From Acetobacter farinalis (lineage in GTDB: Bacteria; Pseudomonadota; Alphaproteobacteria; Acetobacterales; Acetobacteraceae), in NCBI RefSeq assembly GCF_026240015.1, contig NZ_JAPIUX010000005.1, forward strand, positions 1 through 64,000: a DNA stretch of 64,000 nucleotides, given 5' to 3'. The number at the start of each line of letters is the position of its first letter. The first letter of the stretch is position 1. This document shows, in pieces, positions 16,848-25,690 of this stretch. A program made the position numbers and the translations under genes. The notes under the pieces are model-generated. The model was not told the DNA's origin and ran no database searches. It saw only the letters and a list, made by a program, of their open reading frames with translations.

Positions 16848-17516
16848 TCAAGGAATAGGGCTGTTCTGGCTCTGTGTGTCCGTCGTTACGCCACCAGTCA
16901 CCCCGCCTCCTGCCATCCCATTCCCGGAAAGCCCCGTGCCCAGAGCATCTGATGGCAGAGCCGGCTGCTGCCCCTGGTTCAGGCGTCGTACCCCCAGAGC
17001 CGCACGCTCTGCCGAGGACGGATGAAACGCCGGGGAACGATACAGATCGCTCGGGTCTGCCAGCATCTGTGCCAGATTATTGTTCTGCACGCAGCGCCCG
17101 ACATTCTCGATACTGGGGGTTACGTCACCCAGCCAGCCAGAACGGATCACCTTTGAACAGTCCGGCAGGGCAACCTGAGAGCGGCTTAAAATCAGGCGCG
17201 GCTGCACAAACGGGTATCGCGCGGTGACAGGTGCGATATGAATCCTGTCCGGGTCCAGCCCAAGCGCCATCAGGTCCGGCACAAGGGCCGCGGCTTTTCC
17301 GGCCTCCAGCCCCACAATATCTGTGCTGATTTCAGTCTGGCCGCCAAGTGCCGCCATTGCCTGCCGCACCAATACTGGTTTGAATGCTCCGGTATACATG
17401 AGCGGAACCGTCCGCTGTTCGGTATGCAGGGCGACAGGAAGCGTTTTCTCAGGGTCGGATTGCGTCGCTTCACAGCCACACAGTGCCAGAAGCACCAGTA
17501 AAACAGTCTTGTTCAC
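16848..17516 (-). CDS. CpaD-like lipoprotein paired with the secretin (Y4xK-like)
   Basis: This 222-residue protein has a short lipoprotein signal ending LLALCGC. Mature features are GAFKPVLVRQAMAALGGQTEISTD and GWLGDVTPSIENVGRCVQNNNLAQMLADPSDLYRSPAF. The second is the CpaD-family pattern (FGC....N.A.M.A.P.DL) of pilus-biogenesis lipoproteins from Tad systems. It overlaps the upstream rhcC2 secretin by 4 bases, so the two are made together. In rhizobial T3SS clusters a lipoprotein gene (y4xK) follows rhcC2 in the same way. Likely acts in the outer membrane with the secretin. Confidence 0.75.
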   Translation of the reverse strand: MNKTVLLVLLALCGCEATQSDPEKTLPVALHTEQRTVPLMYTGAFKPVLVRQAMAALGGQTEISTDIVGLEAGKAAALVPDLMALGLDPDRIHIAPVTARYPFVQPRLILSRSQVALPDCSKVIRSGWLGDVTPSIENVGRCVQNNNLAQMLADPSDLYRSPAFHPSSAERAALGVRRLNQGQQPALPSDALGTGLSGNGMAGGGVTGGVTTDTQSQNSPIP

Positions 17517-18913
17517 TCGAATACAAACCCCGTGCCATGAAGATGCGGCATCCGCTCCAGATCCTGCTGATCTGTCATTCGCCCGTAGAAAAAACGCTCC
17601 AATTCACTGGGCTGATGAACATGCCTGAGTGGATCATCCGGCGTATGGAGGGGGTCAACCGGCTTGACCAGATAGGGCGTGATAATAATCACCAGCTCAC
17701 TCTGGTCCCGCTGGAAGCGTGAGGAACGGAACAACTGCCCCAGCACCGGAATATCCCCCAGAATGGGAAATTTTTGCACATTATTATCCGCGTCATTTCG
17801 CAAAAGGCCCGCAATGGCAAAGCTTTCGCCACTGGCAAGTTCCACTTCAGTCTCGGCGCGGCGCGTGGTCAGGGCTGGCACGGAAAGGTTATTAAGCTGA
17901 TAACTCCCCGAGCCCGATAACGCGCTGACAGTCGGGCGAACCTTAAGATGGATCAACCCGCTCCCCAGCACAGTGGGGGTAAAGGCAAGGCTCACGCCAT
18001 ACTGCATATACTGGATGGACATGACACCCAGAGCTTGCGGTACGGGAATAGGGAACTCACCCCCGGCAAGGAAAGTGGCCGTGCTGCCGCTGATGGCTGT
18101 AAGGTTAGGCTCCGCCAACAAGGTTACAAGGTGCTCGTTCGCCATGGCGTCCAGCACCGTCTGCGCATTGACATGGCTGGTGCTGGCCCCACCGAACAGG
18201 GATGCGGCCGCATTCTCCGCGATTGATGCGGATTGCAGGCCGAATGCAAAGCTTCCTGCCTTGATGACGGTAGACCAGTTAAAGCCGATCTGCTGCGCCA
18301 CACTGCGCGAAACCTCGGCAATTCTGATCCGCAGATTGACCTGAAGAGGATGCGTAACCCCCATCTGGTTTGCCAGAGGGTGGTCCTTGCCCTCCACGCC
18401 GCGCGCTGCCGTTGCCAGATGGTCTGCCTGATCCGCATTCGCGACCGAACCGGTCATGACGGCGCCATTGGGAGATGTCTGAAGGGAAGCGCTCTCTGAT
18501 TCCGTCTGGGCACGCGGGGTAAAGACTGTCTGATCAGCCTCAACACGGATTGTCCACGAAGCAATGGAATCACCGTTCTCATCCAGAGCAAAAAGCGTTG
18601 TGGTTCCGGACTTTTTCCCAAGGATGAAAATCTTGTCTTCCGAGGGGATCTGAACATCCGCAATTTGCGGCTCCGCCACAAAGACGCTTGCAGCAGCGCG
18701 TGAAAGGCTGAGCATATGCCCTCCCCCCACGCTTATCTGAATCGTTTCTGCCCTGTGCGCCTGGGCAACCTGCCCGGCATCCGTGCTGCGGGCCACTCCA
18801 GGCTGAGTGTAAACAAGCCCGGATAAAGCCGTGAGACTCAGATAGGCAATTTTAACAAACCGTCTACGCTTGTAGACTGAATCAGAAAGTTTTCTGACCG
18901 TCGCACTCAACAC
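17513..18913 (-). CDS. rhcC2: Secretin pore subunit RhcC2 (CpaC/RcpA-type)
   Basis: This 466-residue protein has an N-terminal signal region (about 20-42) and a pilus-type N-terminal secretin domain (about 50-130: ETIQISVGGGHMLSLSRAAASVFVAEPQIADVQ). The C-terminal secretin homology domain spans about 190-430. It includes VNLRIRIAEVSRSVAQQIGFNW, VTLLAEPNLTAISGSTATFLAGGEFPIP and the gate/barrel stretch SVPALTTRRAETEVELASGESFAIAGLL...PILGDIPVLGQLFRS. It supplies the outer-membrane pore lacking from rhcC1. It sits at the far end of the cluster with its CpaD-like partner. A Tad pilus origin is possible, but no other Tad genes are nearby. Confidence 0.85.
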   Translation of the reverse strand: MLSATVRKLSDSVYKRRRFVKIAYLSLTALSGLVYTQPGVARSTDAGQVAQAHRAETIQISVGGGHMLSLSRAAASVFVAEPQIADVQIPSEDKIFILGKKSGTTTLFALDENGDSIASWTIRVEADQTVFTPRAQTESESASLQTSPNGAVMTGSVANADQADHLATAARGVEGKDHPLANQMGVTHPLQVNLRIRIAEVSRSVAQQIGFNWSTVIKAGSFAFGLQSASIAENAAASLFGGASTSHVNAQTVLDAMANEHLVTLLAEPNLTAISGSTATFLAGGEFPIPVPQALGVMSIQYMQYGVSLAFTPTVLGSGLIHLKVRPTVSALSGSGSYQLNNLSVPALTTRRAETEVELASGESFAIAGLLRNDADNNVQKFPILGDIPVLGQLFRSSRFQRDQSELVIIITPYLVKPVDPLHTPDDPLRHVHQPSELERFFYGRMTDQQDLERMPHLHGTGFVFE

Positions 18914-19809
18914 TTTTCTGTCCTTAAATCAGCCTACAGACGCAGTCTGGCTGGAGCTTTGCGGCCAGTCAGAGCTTTTTGCAGAGCTTGAATGCCCCTC
19001 CGCATGTGAAGAAGGCATGATCTGGACTGAACTGGGAGGCATCGATGTTTCCTGAACAGGCAACGGCAAAGAGTTATTAAATTCCACCCTTCCCATAAGT
19101 CAGATTATTCGGTCTGTATTGTTACCCTTTCATGACACGTTTTCCGTGGTGTCTGAGGCGGGTTGTCCCCATTGGCATGTGCAGGGCATGGAGAGTGACA
19201 CAGTGGGAAACCACCCTGCTCAGGCGGTGATGCAGGTCTTCCTGCTGGAGTGCTCCCGCTGCGTCAGGCAGGCTGACCGCGTTTGCGCGTACATTAACAG
19301 CAAACACGAACCACGCATTAAACAGCAGGCAGAACCATACCATTATTGTCCAAAACAAGTATTACCCGCCACGCACACACATCACCATAACGTGATATCG
19401 CTACAAAAACATTCCTTTGAAGAATAGCGTGTCTTCTCCCTGCATTGCGGCCCCTCTCCTCTCCTTGACAGCCCGGAGTGAATTGGACACAGAGCCATTT
19501 CCGTTCCTCTGGGACAATGAGAAAGAGAGTCGCCCCATCGGTTGAAGGTTACAGCCACTCCGGCCACCAGATAGCGTTTTGCCAAAAATTCAGGGCTCCC
19601 CGCTCAGGCCTCCCCTCCGGTGGCTACAGGCAGGAAAGACTCATGCTTTTTGTTAAAATCAGCAGGATATCGGGGAGGCTCGGCTCTGGGTCGGCTCTAT
19701 CCGGTGGTGCGTCATTCTCCTGCTCAAAGCCAGTGTATCTGGATTTAGTCTTAACCTCGCCCTGACCACTCTCTGTCCGGGCGGTATTTGAAAACACTGG
19801 AGTGACAGC
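18914..19809. other. Long intergenic region between T3SS and glucose dehydrogenase
   Basis: About 900 bases without a convincing gene. A minus-strand frame at 19122-19358 (78 codons, with a hydrophobic start MVWFCLLFNAWFVFAV) could be a small membrane protein, but it overlaps an equally open plus-strand frame. The remainder should hold the promoters of rhcC2 (minus) and of the dehydrogenase (plus). No tRNA or IS end was recognised. Confidence 0.35.
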
Positions 19810-22245
19810 ATGGGTGGCGTTCAACCCGTAGATCAGCATTCCCCCATAGGCGCAGCCTACCGCGCCGTATTTTCGTTGATCAGTCTCGCGGTGGGGCTGG
19901 TTCTTGCCTATGGCGGCAGCAAACTCCTTATGCTGGGTGGCTCAGCCTATTACCTTCTGGCCGGGCTGGCCTATAGTGCGCTGGCCGTTCTGGTTTTCCT
20001 GAAGCATCGCCTCGCACTGGCGTTCTCCGTCGTCACGTTTCTCGCAACGTGTGTATGGGCCTTCTGCGATACACCGGAAGTTGGCTACTGGGCTCTTCTG
20101 CCCCGTCTGGTTGTTCCCGCTATTCTGCTCACCCTCAGCCTGTGGGCCACGGCAACTTTCCCGACAACTGGCAAGGCCGTGCGTCGTGGCAGTCTGGCCG
20201 CCAGCTTTGGCGTTGTGGGCTGCCTTGTGCTCACTCTGATTGAAGCCTTCTTTCCGCATGGCCAGATCAGCAATCCTGATGCGGCGGCAAAGCCCGAGCT
20301 TGCTCAGGCCGGGAAAATCGATGCCCCGGATGACTGGGAATTTTACGGCCGCAACGCCGCGGGCACGCGCTATGCGCCCTATACGCAGATCACGCCTGAA
20401 AATGTCAGCAAGCTGCAGGTTGCCTGGGTTTACCATACCGGCAGAAGAACGCACGGTGCTGGCGTGGGGGTTGATGAAAACACCCCGCAGCAGATCGGGA
20501 ATGTGCTGTATTCCTGCACGCCGGAAGATCTGGTCACTGCTCTTGATGCAGATACCGGGAAGCCCCTGTGGAAATATGACGCCAAGGCCAGAACCGCAGA
20601 GCACGTCACGTGCCGTGGCGTTGGCTATTATGACGTTGATAAAGACGCAAGCCTGACCGCGGAACAGAAAGCGGCGGACACAAACCCGATGTGCCGCCAG
20701 CGTATCCTTGTTTCCACTGTTGATGCCCGCTTTATCGCGCTGGATGCGCATACGGGCGCCCTGTGCTCAGGCTTTGGCGATAACGGCAGTGTCGATCTGA
20801 AAAAGCAGATGGGCCCGGTTGAAGGCGGCAAGCGTTATCACCCCACCTCCATTCCGGTTGTGATGGGGCATGTGGCCGTTATTGGCGGCTGGGTGCGTGA
20901 TATCGTCCACGGTGAACCGTCCGGTGTTGTCCGCGCTTATGACGTGCGGGATGGCTCTCTGGTGTGGGCATGGGATGTCGGGAACCCTGAAAACACGCAG
21001 GCTCCGCCGGAAGGCCAGACCTATACGCTGGAGACGCCCAACGTCTGGACCATTCCTACGTATGACAAGGATCTGAACCTCGTCTACCTGCCCACAGGTA
21101 ACGGCCCGCCTGACTATTGGGGTGGAGACCGCACGGCAGCCAAGGAAAAGTTCGGCGCCGCCGTTGTGGCCGTTGATGCCGCAACCGGCAAAACCCGGTG
21201 GGTTTTCCAGACGGTCCATCATGACGTCTGGGATTATGATCTGCCTTCCCAGCCTGTGCTGTTTGATGTCACGAACGCGCAGGGGGAAAAAGTTCCGGCC
21301 CTGATCCAGACAACAAAAACTGGCCATATCTTTGTTCTTGACCGCCGCACCGGCCAGCCCGTGACGGAAGTTCAGGAACGCAAGGTGCCCACAACACCCG
21401 CAGCGCAGGACGAGCACCTCTCTCCCACCCAGCCTTTCTCTGTCGGGATGCCCGTTATCGGCGCAGACCCGCTGACGGAAAGCTCCATGTGGGGTGTCAG
21501 CACGTTTGACCAGCTGTACTGCCGCATCATGTTCAAGGATTCGATCTATGAAGGTCCCTTTACCCCGCCGGGTGAGAAGCCTTACATCGAATGGCCCAGC
21601 CTGCTGGGTGGCATGAACTGGGGCGGTATTTCCATTGATGAAGGCCGCGGTGTCATGTTCGTCAATGACATGCGCATGCCCCTGCGCATGACGCTGGTGA
21701 ACAAGGAAGAGGCCAAGAAATACAAGGTCTCCACGGATGAAGTCCCCGGCTTTATGGGAACAATCCGCCCGCAGATGGCAGGGCCTTATGCCGGTGTGCG
21801 CATTGATATCCTGCAGTCCCCCTTGCAGGTTCCGTGCAACACCCCGCCTTTCGGCACCATGAGCGCCATTGATCTGCATACGAAGAAGCTGCTCTGGCAG
21901 GTTCCCATGGGTACCACACAGGATCTCGGCCCGATGGGTATCAAGACCCATCTGCCGGTTCCCATGGGGATGCCCACCCTTGGTGGCCCGACCACAACAG
22001 CCTCCGGCCTGCTGTTCTTCGCAGGCACGCAGGACTACTACCTGCGCGCACTTAACTCCGCCACAGGCAAGGAAGTCTGGCGTGAGCGTCTGCCGGTTGG
22101 TGCCGTGGCAGCCCCCCTCATTTTCCGCTCCCCCAAAACGGGCAAGGAATATGTGGTTATTTCTGCCGGTGGCATGAGCCACTCCCCGGATGTGGGTGAT
22201 TATCTTATTGCCTACACCCTGCCCGATGGTGTGGCAGCACACTAA
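19810..22245 (+). CDS. gcd: Membrane-bound PQQ-dependent glucose dehydrogenase
   Basis: This 811-residue protein has an N-terminal domain of five membrane helices (about 12-150) that anchors it and binds ubiquinone. A periplasmic eight-bladed PQQ propeller follows. Matching stretches are DDWEFYGRNAAGTRYAPYTQITPENVSKLQVAWVYHTG, VYLPTGNGPPDYWGGDRT, TVHHDVWDYDLPSQP and SLLGGMNWGGISID. It oxidises D-glucose to gluconolactone and feeds electrons to ubiquinone, the signature periplasmic metabolism of acetic acid bacteria. Start supported by GGAGTGA eight bases upstream. Length close to E. coli Gcd (796). Confidence 0.96.
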   Translation: MGGVQPVDQHSPIGAAYRAVFSLISLAVGLVLAYGGSKLLMLGGSAYYLLAGLAYSALAVLVFLKHRLALAFSVVTFLATCVWAFCDTPEVGYWALLPRLVVPAILLTLSLWATATFPTTGKAVRRGSLAASFGVVGCLVLTLIEAFFPHGQISNPDAAAKPELAQAGKIDAPDDWEFYGRNAAGTRYAPYTQITPENVSKLQVAWVYHTGRRTHGAGVGVDENTPQQIGNVLYSCTPEDLVTALDADTGKPLWKYDAKARTAEHVTCRGVGYYDVDKDASLTAEQKAADTNPMCRQRILVSTVDARFIALDAHTGALCSGFGDNGSVDLKKQMGPVEGGKRYHPTSIPVVMGHVAVIGGWVRDIVHGEPSGVVRAYDVRDGSLVWAWDVGNPENTQAPPEGQTYTLETPNVWTIPTYDKDLNLVYLPTGNGPPDYWGGDRTAAKEKFGAAVVAVDAATGKTRWVFQTVHHDVWDYDLPSQPVLFDVTNAQGEKVPALIQTTKTGHIFVLDRRTGQPVTEVQERKVPTTPAAQDEHLSPTQPFSVGMPVIGADPLTESSMWGVSTFDQLYCRIMFKDSIYEGPFTPPGEKPYIEWPSLLGGMNWGGISIDEGRGVMFVNDMRMPLRMTLVNKEEAKKYKVSTDEVPGFMGTIRPQMAGPYAGVRIDILQSPLQVPCNTPPFGTMSAIDLHTKKLLWQVPMGTTQDLGPMGIKTHLPVPMGMPTLGGPTTTASGLLFFAGTQDYYLRALNSATGKEVWRERLPVGAVAAPLIFRSPKTGKEYVVISAGGMSHSPDVGDYLIAYTLPDGVAAH

Positions 22246-22251
22246 AACACG

Positions 22252-22336
22252 CCCTTGAGGTTCACACACCTTGCGTTCCTGAACCTCAAGGGAACGCGGC
22301 AGGCCACAGGCTCCTATCAATATGGGTCTGTGGCCT
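22252..22336 (+). terminator. Two stem-loops after the glucose dehydrogenase gene
   Basis: The first stem pairs CCCTTGAGGTTC (22252-22263) with GAACCTCAAGGG (22281-22292), 12 bp perfect. The second pairs AGGCCACAG (22301-22309) with CTGTGGCCT (22328-22336), 9 bp perfect. Both lie between convergent genes. Neither ends in a strong T-run, so they are probable terminators or 3'-end protectors. Confidence 0.6.
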
Positions 22337-22402
22337 GACTGCCCTTACTGGCCGAAGGCCAGATGGACGGGGTCAATCTCCCTTCCCTTCACATGTAGCC
22401 CG

Positions 22403-23470
22403 TCATGCTCTGGGGCGGAGCGTTCCGGCCACCCATCGTGCGACTTGCGGCCCGATGCCCAGCAATACGATTACGCGTAAAATCTGCACGGCCATGACAA
22501 AGGACGTATCGACGTGGCTCGATGCGGCAATGATTGCCGCTGCATCCACACCGCCCGGACTGGTGGCCAGATAGGCTGTCAGTGGGTCGATATGGAACAG
22601 CGCAACCAGCATCCATGCCAGAAGCCCGCAGCATCCCATCAGCACGGCTGTGGCCCCGATCGTCTGAGGCAGCGCCCGTGTTGCGGCGACAAGAACCTCG
22701 CGGGTGAAGCGCTGGCCGGTATTCCAGCCAATCAGCGCGTAACTGGCAATAAGCACCACAGGCGGCAGGTCAATGCTGATCACGCCCAGAGCATTCAGCA
22801 CGCCCCCTAGAGCCATCGGGCCGAGAAGCGTTCCCGCCGGCATGCGGGAAACCCGGCCAAGAGCCGCCCCTACTCCGGCTACGGCCACTGTTTCGATAAC
22901 ATGCAGCAGCATGACGGGTGGGAAATAGCCGCTGGCAAACCGGCTGCCGCTACCATGCACAAACAGGAGTGCTACCACCGAGGCACAGGACGCAACCATG
23001 ACCACGCGCAGATACTGCATGAAGGCAACCAGACGGAAATCAGCACCACAGGCTTCCGCCATCACGATCATCATTGGCGCGGCCCCCGGCATCATGCCCC
23101 AGACTGCGGTTGTGCCCGACACAATGCGCAAGCGGGCCATAAGCCAGCCCAGCGAGGCACTCGCCATGATAGAAAGCGCCACCACACCCAGCAGGATCGG
23201 CCAGTGATGCACGAAGCCGCTGAGAATTGCCGGAGTGATCGACCGTGCAACAAGGCAGCCGATAACAGCGTGTGCCGCCGTCATCAGGCCACCGGGAATT
23301 TTTACGGCACCCCCGTGGCTTTGCAACAGCGCGGCGGCGGCCAGCGGCCCGAGCATCAGTCCCGCAGGCAAACCTATCCCTTGCAGGGCAGCCGCCGCGA
23401 GTACTGAGGCCACCACCAGCACGGTCCATCGACCGGCTGGTGGCAGGTGGCGCAGGGAACGCCCCTTCAC
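22403..23470 (-). CDS. AbrB-family membrane protein
   Basis: This 355-residue protein has about ten to eleven hydrophobic helices. It shows the duplicated motif of the AbrB/putative ammonia monooxygenase family: LMLGPLAAAALL...IPGGLMTAAHAVIGCLVARSITPAIL, then LLGPMALGGVLNALGVISIDLPPVVLIASYALIGWNTGQRF. The function of this family is not well established; transport is likely. It overlaps the isochorismatase-fold gene by 4 bases and so forms an operon with it, probably under the TetR regulator next door. Confidence 0.82.
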   Translation of the reverse strand: MKGRSLRHLPPAGRWTVLVVASVLAAAALQGIGLPAGLMLGPLAAAALLQSHGGAVKIPGGLMTAAHAVIGCLVARSITPAILSGFVHHWPILLGVVALSIMASASLGWLMARLRIVSGTTAVWGMMPGAAPMMIVMAEACGADFRLVAFMQYLRVVMVASCASVVALLFVHGSGSRFASGYFPPVMLLHVIETVAVAGVGAALGRVSRMPAGTLLGPMALGGVLNALGVISIDLPPVVLIASYALIGWNTGQRFTREVLVAATRALPQTIGATAVLMGCCGLLAWMLVALFHIDPLTAYLATSPGGVDAAAIIAASSHVDTSFVMAVQILRVIVLLGIGPQVARWVAGTLRPRA

Positions 23471-24036
23471 TCTTGAAGGGCGATGGCAGAGACAGTTGTC
23501 ACGCGGCCGAGCATCGGGAAAATATGATCGTATGCAAATGCATGCATCTCAGCCGAAAGAGATGTCGTGGCGTCTTCGGCCAGCACAACCTCATATCCGT
23601 GCTCATGGGCCGCGCGGGCGGTTGATTCAACACCCATGTTCGTCGCGATACCACCGAGAACAATGGTTTTCACGCCCCGGCGGCGCAATTGCAGATCAAG
23701 TTCCGTGCCGTAGAATGCCCCCCATTGGCGCTTGGTGATGCGGATGTCAGAGGGCTCGGCAAGCCCGTCCGCAAGGTCGCTCCATCCTTCCGGAAATCCG
23801 CCGGGAGGAGCCTGAAACGGACGGTCAACCGGGGCCTTCAGAGCGTCCCTGAAATCCGGCGCGAACCCGACATTCACAAGCACGACAGGGGCTCCTGCCG
23901 CCCGGAAGCGCTGGGCCAGTTCCTTCCCTTTTTCCAGGACAGCCGCGCCGGAATAAGGCGCGATCTGCCGCCCGAGGATGCCATTCTGCAAATCGATCAG
24001 AACCAGCGCTGTCGTTGCTGCGGGCAGTGTGATCAT
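23467..24036 (-). CDS. Isochorismatase-fold hydrolase lacking the catalytic Cys
   Basis: This 189-residue protein has the cysteine-hydrolase/isochorismatase fold. The catalytic Asp is D15 (LVLIDLQNG) and the Lys is K102 (RITKRQWGAFYGTELD). The nucleophile motif is GGIATNMGVESTARAA (129-144). Nicotinamidase-type members have Cys where Gly135 stands, whereas true isochorismatases such as EntB/PhzD also lack it. Substrate unknown. No siderophore or phenazine genes adjoin. It is divergent from tetR and co-transcribed with the AbrB-type membrane protein. Confidence 0.85.
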   Translation of the reverse strand: MITLPAATTALVLIDLQNGILGRQIAPYSGAAVLEKGKELAQRFRAAGAPVVLVNVGFAPDFRDALKAPVDRPFQAPPGGFPEGWSDLADGLAEPSDIRITKRQWGAFYGTELDLQLRRRGVKTIVLGGIATNMGVESTARAAHEHGYEVVLAEDATTSLSAEMHAFAYDHIFPMLGRVTTVSAIALQE

Positions 24037-24105
24037 GGGAGATCCTTTCCGGATTTTTGAATGCGCTGCGCCTGCCGTGTTTCACGTCTTCAGCGGGCAT
24101 GCTAG

Positions 24106-24155
24106 TTAGTTGAGATGAGACTTAACAAAGGCATTAGTTGAATATGGACTCAACT
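24106..24155. promoter_or_regulatory. Candidate TetR operator between isochorismatase and tetR
   Basis: TTAGTTGA occurs at 24106-24113 and again at 24134-24141. The second copy is also the left half of an inverted repeat AGTTGA-N8-TCAACT (24136-24155) that overlaps the tetR start. This fits an autoregulated TetR-type operator controlling both divergent units. Confidence 0.5.
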
Positions 24156-24773
24156 TCGTCAAGCCGAAATCGCACGGCACTCGAACCAAAGCGCGATCTT
24201 GGTCGCCGGCGTGTGGCCGCACTCCTGCGCGCGGCGGCACTGGTTTTTCAGGAACGAGGGTTCGAAGCCGCCACAATGGTGGAAATCGCGGCGCGTGCCG
24301 AAGCCAATATCGGATCCCTGTATCGGTTCTTCCCCAACAAGGAAGCCCTCGCCGATGCCCTGATGCAGCATTACACCGAGGTCCTGCAGCAGGGCTTTGA
24401 GGCCATCGCGGCACAGGCGCGGACACTCTCCCCGGAAGCGCTTTCTGATCTGCTGATTGATTTTCTGGTCGCGCGGCACGCGCAAACTCGGGCCTTATCC
24501 GCCCTTCTGGACTCTCGTGCGGAGTCTACACTGACACGCCTACAGATCCGCGCTCAGGCTCTGGCCGGAGTTAAAGCCGCACTGGTGGCCTGTGCACCCC
24601 ATCTTGGCAGCACAGAAGCAGACGCTGAGAGCATCGCCGCTGTCGTGCTCAACAACATGAAAACCATGGTGGGAATGACCTTGAAAGACGCGCCGACCAG
24701 CGCCGGAGCGCCGGACGAACTCCGGTTCATGAACAGGCTTTATCTTGCGCAGAGGCTTGGAGTTGCCCGGTAA
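24144..24773 (+). CDS. TetR/AcrR family transcriptional regulator
   Basis: This is a protein of about 209 residues. The N-terminal TetR helix-turn-helix spans about 20-65: AALLRAAALVFQERGFEAATMVEIAARAEANIGSLYRFFPNKEALADAL. The C-terminal ligand-binding domain is helical. The ATG at 24144 is preferred over the TTG at 24138. Divergent from the isochorismatase-fold/AbrB pair, which it most likely represses; inducer unknown. Confidence 0.92.
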   Translation: MDSTSSSRNRTALEPKRDLGRRRVAALLRAAALVFQERGFEAATMVEIAARAEANIGSLYRFFPNKEALADALMQHYTEVLQQGFEAIAAQARTLSPEALSDLLIDFLVARHAQTRALSALLDSRAESTLTRLQIRAQALAGVKAALVACAPHLGSTEADAESIAAVVLNNMKTMVGMTLKDAPTSAGAPDELRFMNRLYLAQRLGVAR

Positions 24774-24898
24774 GCCAGCACAAGCCCCTCACCTCTACAC
24801 TTCCCGTATCCTCCGCTTGCCCTTGGGAAAGCATGGTTGAGCCCTCCCCCATGCTCGCCAGATATTTACCGGGAAAGTAATTTTCTGCTCCCGACTGC

Positions 24899-25690
24899 TC
24901 AGGCCAGATGATCGAGCCGAAGGCGCCCGCGAGCGTCACACAGGCGGGCTGAAACAAGGATTGCCGAGAGCGTGGCCCCGACCATGTTGCCTGTTACAAT
25001 CAGGCTCATCAGCACAATCTGGTATTTGGAGGCTTCCAGCGGGTTCATGCCAGCCAGAATCTGACCTGTCATGATCCCCGGCAGTGTAATGACCCCTGCT
25101 GCCGCCATCTGGTTCAGGGTCGGGATCAAGGCCGTGCGGATGGCTTGTCGGACAAGACTGTTCATGGCCTCGAAACGGGTTGCGCCCAGAACAAGGCGCG
25201 CCTCGATAGCGGTGCGCTCGCGTGACGCCGCGGACAGCAGCGTATTCATGGAAAGGCTGGTGGCATTCATCACATTGCCAAGCAGCAGGCCCGTCATCGG
25301 AATGGCCGTACGGGCCTGATACCAGGGATGTGGATGCAGGGCCGTGAAAAGCCCAACCAGCGCAACCAGAATGGTTCCCGCTGCCGTGCTGAACCCACCA
25401 ATGCCAAAATGCCAGATGCGTGTAAGGCGTGATGTTTGTCGGGACCCGACCTCGATCGTCGCGGCGGTGAGCATGAAGGCAATGACCAGCAGCGTCAGCC
25501 AGACGGACGAGTGCCCGAACAGGAAGAGCAACACGCTGCCTGTCAGCAGGAGTTGCGCCGCCATACGCAGGGCGGAAATGGCAAGTGTGCGATGAATGCC
25601 AAGAGACAGCACCACAGAGAGCAGAACACACCCGAAGATCAGGCCGCCCGCAAGCAGCATATCCCCTGTATCCAGAAGCACAGGCGTCAT
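24899..25690 (-). CDS. fetB: ABC transporter permease FetB (YbbM, UPF0014 family)
   Basis: This 263-residue protein has about seven membrane helices. Family stretches are LLTGSVLLFLFG, FMLTAATIEVGSRQT, PMTGLLLGNVMNATSLSMNTLL and the cytoplasmic coupling region ERTAIEARLVLGATRFEAMNSLVRQAIRTALIPTLNQMAAAGVITLPGIMTGQILAGMNPLEASKYQ. These match FetB, the permease of the FetAB exporter linked to iron homeostasis and peroxide resistance in E. coli. Overlaps fetA by 4 bases. Confidence 0.9.
   Translation of the reverse strand: MTPVLLDTGDMLLAGGLIFGCVLLSVVLSLGIHRTLAISALRMAAQLLLTGSVLLFLFGHSSVWLTLLVIAFMLTAATIEVGSRQTSRLTRIWHFGIGGFSTAAGTILVALVGLFTALHPHPWYQARTAIPMTGLLLGNVMNATSLSMNTLLSAASRERTAIEARLVLGATRFEAMNSLVRQAIRTALIPTLNQMAAAGVITLPGIMTGQILAGMNPLEASKYQIVLMSLIVTGNMVGATLSAILVSARLCDARGRLRLDHLA

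Noticed and set aside
18960..18995. GTCAGAGCTTTTTGCAGAGCTTG resembling a rhizobial tts-box
   Set aside because: Only partly matches the consensus, lies on the plus strand facing away from rhcC2, and no ttsI gene is visible.
19119..19427. Plus-strand frame of 102 codons and its minus-strand counterpart at 19122-19358
   Set aside because: Mutually overlapping and without ribosome sites. The minus one has a hydrophobic start, but support is too thin for a gene call.
20767..22320. 517-codon minus-strand frame opposite the glucose dehydrogenase gene
   Set aside because: Antisense shadow of a highly conserved gene; no domain recognised.
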